Positions 1 through 6,208 of a stretch of DNA of 17,990 bases are shown one piece after another (position 1 is the first letter of the stretch; each line of letters begins with the position of its first letter). The notes under the pieces are model-generated. The model searched no databases, was not told the DNA's origin, and saw nothing but the letters and a program-made list of their open reading frames with translations. A program made the position numbers and the translations under genes. The stretch spans positions 1 through 17,990 of the forward strand of contig JAHJWA010000135.1 of NCBI GenBank assembly GCA_018828205.1, in the 5' to 3' direction. The stretch is from Alphaproteobacteria bacterium. GTDB lineage: Bacteria > Pseudomonadota > Alphaproteobacteria > Sphingomonadales > Sphingomonadaceae.

Positions 1-565
1 CATCATCGACATAGACCGACTGGAACTTCGCCTTGCCGCCGATCACGGGCACCACCGGCAGCGCTGCGATCAGCCCGGCAAAGCGGTTCACGAACTGGTC
101 TTCGCGGCCGAAGACGATCGAGGGGCGCAGGATGGTGGCAGTGGGGAAGGCAGCGCGCACCGCAGCCTCGCCATCGGCCTTGCTGCGGCCATAGGCGCTC
201 TTGGAACCGGCGTCGGCGCCGATCGCCGAGACATGCACCAGCGCCGCGCATCCGGCTGCCGCGGCAGCCCGGGCGACATTGCCCGCGCCGACATGATGCA
301 CCGCGTCGAAATCGCCCTTGAGGATTCCCACCAGGTTGATCACCGCGTCCGCACCATGCACCGCGCGCTCCACCGATTGCGGCTTGGTGATATCGGCGGC
401 GACAAGCTGGGTCTGCCCCAGATTGCCCAAGGGTTTGACATCCTGCGCGATACGGATGTTGCGCTGCGCGATGCGCACGCGCGCACCGGCTGCGGTGAGT
501 TGCTGGGTGATGTGCCGGCCAAGAAACCCGCCGCCGCCAAAGATCGTGATCAGTGTGTCGCGCAT
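1..565 (-). CDS. NAD(P)-binding SDR, NDUFA9-like (partial)
   Basis: The gene runs leftward from an ATG at 565 and leaves the window at its 3' end; 188 codons are visible. The protein opens MRDTLITIFGGGGFLGRHI, a glycine-rich Rossmann loop (residues about 9-16) for NAD(P). It then shows an AVINLVGIL strand and, further on, SAYGRSKADGE, which carries the YxxxK pair of extended/atypical short-chain dehydrogenases. The order Rossmann loop, NLVGIL, HVSAIGAD, YGRSKADGE and ILRPSIVFGREDQF matches the complex I NDUFA9-like (39 kDa subunit) family of alphaproteobacteria. These are thought to act as assembly or stability factors of NADH dehydrogenase or as NAD(P)H-binding reductases. The ribosome site is weak (GGGAC upstream). 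It is transcribed away from the sugar locus and is probably unrelated housekeeping flank. The family call is firm, the exact role is not. Confidence 0.85.
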   Translation of the reverse strand, partial: MRDTLITIFGGGGFLGRHITQQLTAAGARVRIAQRNIRIAQDVKPLGNLGQTQLVAADITKPQSVERAVHGADAVINLVGILKGDFDAVHHVGAGNVARAAAAAGCAALVHVSAIGADAGSKSAYGRSKADGEAAVRAAFPTATILRPSIVFGREDQFVNRFAGLIAALPVVPVIGGKAKFQSVYVDD

Positions 566-748
566 GCTGTGTGTCCCGTGAGTTCAGTGCGTGTCTGCCG
601 CAGCGCCGGATTTCGCCTGCGCCGTCGGCATTGATAGCACGCCTTTGCATCAGCCAACCGCCCGAGGCAACGGCCCAATTGCGCCAACCCCGATCCGCCG
701 CCCAAAGGCTTGTGCACAAATTCTTTTGAGCAAGAGCGATGCAGGCGG

Positions 749-777
749 TTGACGGGTGCAAACAGAGCGGCTAGTGG
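749..777 (+). promoter_or_regulatory. putative promoter of tRNA-Leu
   Basis: TTGACG at 749-754 and TAGTGG at 772-777 are separated by 17 bp and lie 17 bp upstream of the tRNA. The -35 is near consensus, and the -10 is loose, as is usual in GC-rich alphaproteobacteria. The assignment rests on hexamers and spacing only. Confidence 0.4.
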
Positions 778-793
778 CCCGCTCCTACCCCGT

Positions 794-880
794 GCCCAGA
801 TGGCGGAATTGGTAGACGCACCAGCTTCAGGTGCTGGCGATCGCAAGGTCGTGGAGGTTCGAGTCCTCTTCTGGGCACCA
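794..880 (+). tRNA. tRNA-Leu(CAG)
   Basis: This is an 87-nt gene with an encoded 3' CCA. The acceptor strands GCCCAGA and TCTGGGC pair perfectly. The anticodon stem CCAGC/GCTGG encloses the loop TTCAGGT, giving anticodon CAG, which reads CUG leucine codons. The long variable arm around GATCGCAAGGTC is a hallmark of class II tRNAs such as Leu. The T arm GGAGG-TTCGAGT-CCTCT is intact. CTG is the dominant leucine codon in the neighbouring genes, so this tRNA serves the host codon use. The T-run at 881-885 directly follows the CCA. Confidence 0.97.
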
Positions 881-1024
881 TTTTTCGCCAGCGCCGGGCT
901 TTCGGCTCTTGCGAGCACTCTTCTGCCATCTTCCAGACCTCCACCTCGCGGTTTCGTGGTGTGCGCGGCAAGGCGCGTCGCTGGTCGATGCGGCCACATC
1001 CCCACCATCCGAACAGAAAGCGAC

Positions 1025-1053
1025 TTGCGTGCAGCCGCGACTCGGTTCATGGT
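1025..1053 (+). promoter_or_regulatory. putative promoter of MFS transporter gene
   Basis: TTGCGT at 1025-1030 and CATGGT at 1048-1053 have a 17-bp spacer. The -10 is embedded in the left half of the operator palindrome at 1049-1064. The same CATGGT/operator geometry recurs on the minus strand before the GH3 operon. A transcript would begin near 1060 and leave a leader of about 47 nt before the ATG at 1107. Confidence 0.45.
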
Positions 1054-1064
1054 AGCGCTACCAT
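1049..1064. promoter_or_regulatory. LacI-type operator upstream of MFS gene
   Basis: ATGGTAGCGCTACCAT is a perfect 16-bp palindrome centred on GC|GC. It shares the core TGGTAGCGCTACCA with four other sites in this window, all of them upstream of sugar-locus genes. An even-numbered palindrome with a central CG pair is typical of LacI/GalR-family repressors. It lies 42 bp upstream of the MFS start and covers the putative -10, so binding should block RNA polymerase. Confidence 0.85.
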
Positions 1065-1106
1065 TATGCGCACCGGACCAAAGTTCGGGCACGGGAGAGG
1101 GGAATT

Positions 1107-2516
1107 ATGACAACCACGCAACTCGACGCCAATCGCGTCAACATGGCGCTGATCTCGGCGATCGTCGCGGTCGCCACGATCGGCGGGCTGCTGTTCGGCT
1201 ATGACAGCGGGGCAGTGAACGGCACGCAGGGCGGGCTGACCGCCGAATTCGGCCTGAGCGAGGCGGCGCTGGGCTTCACCGTCGGTTCGCTGCTGCTGGG
1301 CTGCGCGGTCGGGGCCTTCCTGGCGGGCCGGCTGGCGGATGCGATCGGGCGCCGCAAGGTGATGCTGATATCCGCGCTGCTGTTTCTGGTAGGAGCGCTG
1401 ATCCAGGGCTTCACCGATGTCCACGCCATGTTCGTGCTGGCGCGTTTCGCCGGCGGGATGGCGGTGGGCGCCGCGTCGGTGCTGTCGCCTCTGTATATTT
1501 CCGAAGTGGCGCCGGCCAATATCCGCGGGCGGCTGACCACGCTGCAGCAGGTGATGATCATCATCGGTCTGACCGCGGCCTTCGTGGTGAATTATTTCCT
1601 CGCCCAGAGCGCGGGCGATTCGCTGGGGCAGCTCGGCGGGCGCGAGGCGTGGCGCTGGATGTATCTGGCTCAGGCCTTCCCCGCGGTGGTGTTTCTGGTG
1701 GCCTTGCTGTTCATCCCGGAAAGCCCGCGATACCTCGTCAGCCGCGGTCGCAACGCCGAGGCGGAGACGGTGCTGACCCAGCTGTTCGGCCCCGCCGAGG
1801 CGGCGCGCAAGGTGGGCGAGATCCGCGCCAGCTTCGTGGCCGATCACCGCCCGGGATTGAAGGACATCACGGGCGGCCGGTTTGTCTTCCGCCCCATCGT
1901 CTGGGCCGGAATCATGCTCGCCACCTTCCAGCAGTTCGTCGGAATCAACATCATTTTCTATTATGGCGAGACGCTGTGGCGGCTGGCCGGGGTCTCGGAA
2001 GAGGTCGCGCTGGAGCGCAACATCGTCTCGGGCGCGGTCTCGATCGCTGCCGTGCTCGCCGCTCTGGTGCTGATCGACCGGATCGGCCGCAAGCCGCTGC
2101 TGATGATCGGCTCGGCGGGCATGGCGGTGACGCTGGGCGCGATGACATGGGCGTTTTCGGGCGCGGGCACCGATGCGGCGGGGAATCTGATGCTGGGCGA
2201 GATGGCGGGCTACACTGCGCTGGTTGCGGCCAATCTCTATGTGATCTTCTTCAACTTCTCCTGGGGCCCGGTGATGTGGGTGATGCTGGGCGAGATGTTC
2301 CCCAACCAGATGCGCGGCAGCGCGCTGGCGGTGGCGGGGCTGGCGCAATGGGGCGCGAACTATCTGGTGGTCCAGAGCTTCCCCTCGATGGCGAGCGGGC
2401 TGGGGCTGGCGGGGACCTACGCGCTCTATACCGCGGCTGCGGTAATCAGCTGGTTCCTGGTGAAGGCGCTCATCGTCGAGACGAAGGGCAAGGAGCTTGA
2501 GGAGATGACGGGCTAG
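1107..2516 (+). CDS. MFS sugar porter, XylE-like D-xylose:H+ symporter
   Basis: This 469-residue protein sits in the inner membrane and should import a monosaccharide, probably xylose, with a proton. It has the sugar porter (TC 2.A.1.1) signatures in order: GGLLFGYDSGAVNGTQ in TM1 (residues 26-41), GRLADAIGRRKV in loop 2-3 (74-85), PESPRYL in the central loop (204-210), QQFVGIN in TM7 (275-281), DRIGRKPLL in loop 8-9 (324-332), SWGPVMWVMLGEMFP in TM10 (385-399) and a C-terminal VETKGKELEE. Twelve hydrophobic segments and the length fit the family. The start is preceded by GGGAGAGGGG. It is a single-gene unit between a LacI-type operator and a terminator, convergent with the GH3-GH3-GH10 operon. 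Xylose as substrate is inferred from the neighbours; the family also carries glucose, arabinose and galactose. Confidence 0.93.
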   Translation: MTTTQLDANRVNMALISAIVAVATIGGLLFGYDSGAVNGTQGGLTAEFGLSEAALGFTVGSLLLGCAVGAFLAGRLADAIGRRKVMLISALLFLVGALIQGFTDVHAMFVLARFAGGMAVGAASVLSPLYISEVAPANIRGRLTTLQQVMIIIGLTAAFVVNYFLAQSAGDSLGQLGGREAWRWMYLAQAFPAVVFLVALLFIPESPRYLVSRGRNAEAETVLTQLFGPAEAARKVGEIRASFVADHRPGLKDITGGRFVFRPIVWAGIMLATFQQFVGINIIFYYGETLWRLAGVSEEVALERNIVSGAVSIAAVLAALVLIDRIGRKPLLMIGSAGMAVTLGAMTWAFSGAGTDAAGNLMLGEMAGYTALVAANLYVIFFNFSWGPVMWVMLGEMFPNQMRGSALAVAGLAQWGANYLVVQSFPSMASGLGLAGTYALYTAAAVISWFLVKALIVETKGKELEEMTG

Positions 2517-2555
2517 GTCCGGCTGCGGATCCGCGGGGGCGCAGACGAAAGCAAG

Positions 2556-2582
2556 ACGGCCGGCTGCAACGCCGGCCGTTTT
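2556..2582 (+). terminator. Rho-independent terminator after MFS gene
   Basis: A perfect 9-bp stem, ACGGCCGGC and GCCGGCCGT, closes a 6-nt loop (TGCAAC) and is followed by TTTT at 2579-2582. It lies 39 bp past the MFS stop, in the 105-bp gap to the convergent GH10 gene. It may also slow transcripts coming from the minus-strand operon, though it lacks a good T-run in that direction. Confidence 0.85.
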
Positions 2583-2621
2583 ATTGGGCGCCACTCCGAT
2601 GGAGCGGCCGGGAGCTCTCGA

Positions 2622-3812
2622 TCAGGCGGAAGCCGCCAGCAAGGCGCCGGCGATCGCCCGACGCATCGGCTTGGCGCCGTAATCGCTGGCATAGGGCGTG
2701 CCGCGCACTTCCAGCCCGTCGTCGCGCGGAGCGAAGCCCTGCAGCCAGTTGAACCGGTCGACCATGCCCCAGGCGAGAACGTCGCCGAGTTCGTCATAGT
2801 CGAGCATCAGGTCGAAATAACGCCGGGTATAGTCGGCGATCTTCGCATCGCGCGCCGCGATCCCGCTCGGCAGCGCCTTGTCCTTCACGTCGAATTCGGT
2901 GACCAGCAGCCGGTACCCCATCGCCACAACCTCATCGAGGAAGCTTCGCCATTCGCGCTCGCGATAGGGGCCGACGCCGCTTGCGGGGTCGAGCGAGAAG
3001 ATTTCGATATGCGACTGGATGCCCAGCGCATCGACGGGCACGCCGCGCTTGCGGAAGCCCTCGAGCAGCCGCAGCACATCCTTGCAATGCGCGGCATGCG
3101 CCGGCTCCCAGCTCATGTAGTCGTTATAGACCAGCTCGCCTTCGGGCAGCTGGTCGCGCGCGGTGTGGAAGGCGAGATCGAGCACCGCCTCGGGGCTGCC
3201 CATCGCGCGGCTCATGCTGGTCTCGATCGCGGCGTTGGTGTCGTGATCGATCGCCTCGTTGACGACATCGTAGCTGGTGATCTGGCCGCGATAGCGCTCG
3301 GTCACCGTGCGGATGTGATCGGTCAGCAGCCGCTCGGCCTCGCGCACCGGGTTGGCGCCGTAATCATAGGTGTTGAGCCATTCGGGAAACCATTGCGGGC
3401 GGTGCCACAGCAACGTGTGTCCGCGCAGCGCCTGGCCATTGGCCGCAGCCCAGCCGGCGATCGCGTCCATCCGGGCGAAATCGTAGCGCTCGGGCGCGGG
3501 CCGGACCGCCTGCCATTTGAGCTCGTTTTCGGGCACCACCACCCCGCATTCGGCGCGGATGATGTCGGTGTAGCGCGGGTTCTGGATCGAGGCCCCGGCG
3601 GTCCCCGCATTCCAGTTGATCGCGCTGCCCCAGCGCCGCCCGGAGCGCCGCGCGAGGCTGTCGAGGCTGTCGGCGACGGGTGGGAATAACGCAGTCGCGG
3701 GAACGGGCCCCGTGGTGGCCGGCCCGACCCTTGCGCAACCGAGCAGGGGCAGGGCGGCAAGCCCGGCCAGCGCGTTGCGGCGCGACAGCGGGAATGCGGT
3801 CTCGAGGGTCAC
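2622..3812 (-). CDS. GH10 endo-beta-1,4-xylanase, Tat-type lipoprotein
   Basis: Reading starts at GTG 3812, which overlaps the TGA of the upstream GH3 gene by 4 bp (GTGA), and GGAG lies 11 nt before it. The product has 396 residues. The N-terminus has a twin arginine (SRRNALAG, 10-17), a hydrophobic stretch and a lipobox LLGC with Cys26, suggesting Tat export and lipid anchoring. The GH10 barrel follows: ENELKW (95-100), GHTLLWH (131-137), DVVNEA with acid/base Glu186, QSHIE (266-270), LLVTEFDV with nucleophile Glu306, and WGMVDRFNWL (348-357). The catalytic set is complete. It hydrolyses internal xylosidic bonds, here probably in xylo-oligosaccharides. There is no carbohydrate-binding module, and it is the last gene of the minus-strand operon. 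Confidence 0.93.
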   Translation of the reverse strand: MTLETAFPLSRRNALAGLAALPLLGCARVGPATTGPVPATALFPPVADSLDSLARRSGRRWGSAINWNAGTAGASIQNPRYTDIIRAECGVVVPENELKWQAVRPAPERYDFARMDAIAGWAAANGQALRGHTLLWHRPQWFPEWLNTYDYGANPVREAERLLTDHIRTVTERYRGQITSYDVVNEAIDHDTNAAIETSMSRAMGSPEAVLDLAFHTARDQLPEGELVYNDYMSWEPAHAAHCKDVLRLLEGFRKRGVPVDALGIQSHIEIFSLDPASGVGPYREREWRSFLDEVVAMGYRLLVTEFDVKDKALPSGIAARDAKIADYTRRYFDLMLDYDELGDVLAWGMVDRFNWLQGFAPRDDGLEVRGTPYASDYGAKPMRRAIAGALLAASA

Positions 3813-6208
3813 GATATCACGATCTCCGTGGCTTCGAGACGGGCGCTGCTGTTGCCCGCCGCGAGCACCACCGGCCCCGGCTCGTTCACCTCGACCATGG
3901 CGCGGTTCCAGAACGCAAGCTGCGCGGGGGTGATGGTGAAGGTCAGCGTGCGGCTTTCGCCCGGCTCGAGGGTGACGCGGCGGAAGCCCTTGAGTTCGAG
4001 CAGGGGGCGGGTCACCGAGACCGAGTGGCGGGTGATGTAGAGCTGGACCACCTCGTCGCCCGCGTGCGGACCGGTGTTGGCGACATCGACTTCGACCGCC
4101 ACCTCCTCGCCCGTGCCGAAAGCGGATTTGGCGACCCGCGGCGCGGATATTTCGAAACTGGTGTAACTGAGCCCGTGGCCGAAGGCGAACAGCGGGCTGG
4201 CGTCGTCGAACAGATAGCCGCGGCGGCTGCTGGGCTTGCGGTTGTAGAACAGCGGGATCTGCCCCTCGTTGCGCACCACGCTGACCGGCAGCTTGGCGCC
4301 GGGGTTGATCCGCCCCAGCAGCGCCTCCGCCATGGCGATGCCGCCTTCCTGCCCGGGATACCAGCATTCGAGCACGGCATCCGCCTTGCCGATCACATTG
4401 GGCCAGCTCGGCGGACGGCCGTTGATCGCGCAGACGATGAGCGGCGTGCCGCGTTCGCGGCAGACGGCGGACAGGGCGTCGACCAATTCGTTCTGCTCGC
4501 CGACGATATCGATATCGGTCCGGTCGCCCAGATGGGTGGTGGCGAAGCCCTCGCGGCTGGTCTGTTCGGTGTCGCCGATCGCGAGGATCACCGTGTCGGC
4601 GCTGCGCGCCACCTCCGCCGCCCGGGCGATCAGGCGCAGGTTTTCCGCGCGCGGCGCAAGCTGCACGTCGCTTTGCGAGCGGTCCTCGCTGGTGGTGATG
4701 AAGACGCCCTGCGCGGTGACGAAATCACCGGCGGGTGCGACCTGGCGCAAACCCTCGATCAGACTGATCGTCTGCCTGGGCACGCTGGAATAGCCGCCCA
4801 GCCGGGTGATCGCATGGTTGGGACCGATCACCGCAACCCGGCCCATGCGGTTCTCGTCGAGAGGCAGCGCGCCCTTGTTGGTGAGCAGGCACATCGACTT
4901 CCTCGCCGCCTCGAGCGCCAGCGCGCGCGCCTCCGCATTGCCGGTGAGCGCCTGGGTCTGCTCCCAGCTGCCAAAGGGGCTCTCGAACAGGCCGGCGCGG
5001 AACTTGAAGGTGAGCATGCGGGCGCAGGCGGTATCGACCAGCGCCGCGGGGATGCGCCCGGCCTCGACCGCTTCCTCCAGCACGGCAAAGGCCGTGCCTT
5101 CGGGCAATTCGCTGTCGACGCCGGCCAGCAGCGCCTGATGCGCCGCATCCTCGAGATCGCGCGCCACCTTGTGCAGCGTCGCCAGTTCGTGGACCCCGCC
5201 GTAATCGCTGGCGACGATGCCGTCGAAGCCCCATTCGCCGCGCAGCACATCGCCCAGCAGCCAGGCGTTGGCGTGGCTGGGCACCCCATCGATCTCGTTG
5301 TAGCTGGGCATCACCGCGCCGACGCTGGTGCGGCGCACGATCTCGCGGAACGGCGGGAGGAAGTTCTCGCGCAGTTCGCGTTCCGAGAGCTGCGCCGGGC
5401 TGATGTTGTTGCCCGCCTCGGGCTGGCCGTGACCGGTCATGTGCTTGAGCGTGGCGAAGACCTTGCCCGGTGCCAGCCGTTCGAACCGGCCGGGCCCTTG
5501 CAGGCCCTCGACCGCCGCCACCCCCATCTCGGCGCAGAGATGGGGGCATTCGCCCCAGCATTCCTCGATCCGCCCCCAGCGCGGATCGCGCACGATATCG
5601 ACCACCGGGCTGAGCACCAGCGGGACCCCGCGTGCCCGGACCTCGCGGGCGATGACCGATTGCACCGCGCGCATCAGATCGGTGTCGAATGTGCCGGCCA
5701 GCGCGATCGCTTGCGGGAACATGGTCGCCTCGGTCGCCATGTAGCCGTGGAGCGATTCCTCGTGAACCAGCACCGGGATGCCGAGCCGGGTGTCCTCCAA
5801 TGCCCAGCGCTGCAGCGAATTGATGAAATCGACCGTCTCGCGCGGAGTGCGCCAGCGCGCCGCGGTGCCGCCCGCCGCTCCGGTGATGCCGGGTACGCCG
5901 CGCTTGTCCGACGGGCGGGTGACATGGCCGATATTGTCGGGGAAGGCCGCGCTTGCCTTGACCGGATTGAAGGCCAGACCGTCGATCATGTTGCCCTTGG
6001 CCGTCCATGCGGTGCGGATCTGGGCGATTTTCTCGGCCAGCGTCATCCGCGCCATCAGGTCGGCCACCCGCGCCGGGATCGGCGCGCGCGCATCCTTGTA
6101 GAGCGGGACCGACGCTTGCGCGAAGGCGGCGGGCGACTGGGCTATGGCCAGCACCGACAGGCTGCCGCCCGCCAACAGCCCGATGGCACCTCGCCGGTTG
6201 ACGATCAT
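3809..6208 (-). CDS. GH3 beta-xylosidase/beta-glucosidase (second copy, Tat signal)
   Basis: The ATG at 6208 overlaps the TGA of the upstream GH3 gene (ATGA), giving 799 residues. The N-terminus MIVNRRGAIGLLAGG with a hydrophobic run and AFA|QA (about 28-31) reads as a twin-arginine signal with cleavage, so the enzyme should be periplasmic. GH3 N-domain marks are LVHEESLHG (147-155), RWGRIEE (210-216), LKHMTGHG with Lys255/His256, and IVASDYGG with the predicted nucleophile Asp335. A GH3 C-domain follows (about 450-680, GRPPSW and FGHGLSYTSFE), then a fibronectin III-like domain (about 695-765). The usual GEDP motif reads GECP here (Cys221), with Cys217 and Cys225 nearby. It likely releases xylose from non-reducing ends; glucosidase activity cannot be excluded. 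Confidence 0.92.
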   Translation of the reverse strand: MIVNRRGAIGLLAGGSLSVLAIAQSPAAFAQASVPLYKDARAPIPARVADLMARMTLAEKIAQIRTAWTAKGNMIDGLAFNPVKASAAFPDNIGHVTRPSDKRGVPGITGAAGGTAARWRTPRETVDFINSLQRWALEDTRLGIPVLVHEESLHGYMATEATMFPQAIALAGTFDTDLMRAVQSVIAREVRARGVPLVLSPVVDIVRDPRWGRIEECWGECPHLCAEMGVAAVEGLQGPGRFERLAPGKVFATLKHMTGHGQPEAGNNISPAQLSERELRENFLPPFREIVRRTSVGAVMPSYNEIDGVPSHANAWLLGDVLRGEWGFDGIVASDYGGVHELATLHKVARDLEDAAHQALLAGVDSELPEGTAFAVLEEAVEAGRIPAALVDTACARMLTFKFRAGLFESPFGSWEQTQALTGNAEARALALEAARKSMCLLTNKGALPLDENRMGRVAVIGPNHAITRLGGYSSVPRQTISLIEGLRQVAPAGDFVTAQGVFITTSEDRSQSDVQLAPRAENLRLIARAAEVARSADTVILAIGDTEQTSREGFATTHLGDRTDIDIVGEQNELVDALSAVCRERGTPLIVCAINGRPPSWPNVIGKADAVLECWYPGQEGGIAMAEALLGRINPGAKLPVSVVRNEGQIPLFYNRKPSSRRGYLFDDASPLFAFGHGLSYTSFEISAPRVAKSAFGTGEEVAVEVDVANTGPHAGDEVVQLYITRHSVSVTRPLLELKGFRRVTLEPGESRTLTFTITPAQLAFWNRAMVEVNEPGPVVLAAGNSSARLEATEIVIS

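Noticed and set aside
3..761. 252-codon minus-strand frame covering the left edge
   Set aside because: It is out of frame with the SDR gene, whose Rossmann and YxxxK motifs appear only in the frame starting at 565.
881..910. T-run and weak hairpin after the tRNA as a Rho-independent terminator
   Set aside because: The T-run precedes rather than follows the only weak stem (GCC/GGC pairs), so the order is wrong for an intrinsic terminator.
550..1092. Minus-strand open frame across the tRNA-Leu gene
   Set aside because: It runs antisense through the tRNA and the MFS operator, with low-complexity Arg/Ala-rich translation and no family features.
3290..3298. GATAGCGCT inside the GH10 gene
   Set aside because: It is an isolated half site explained by codon use.
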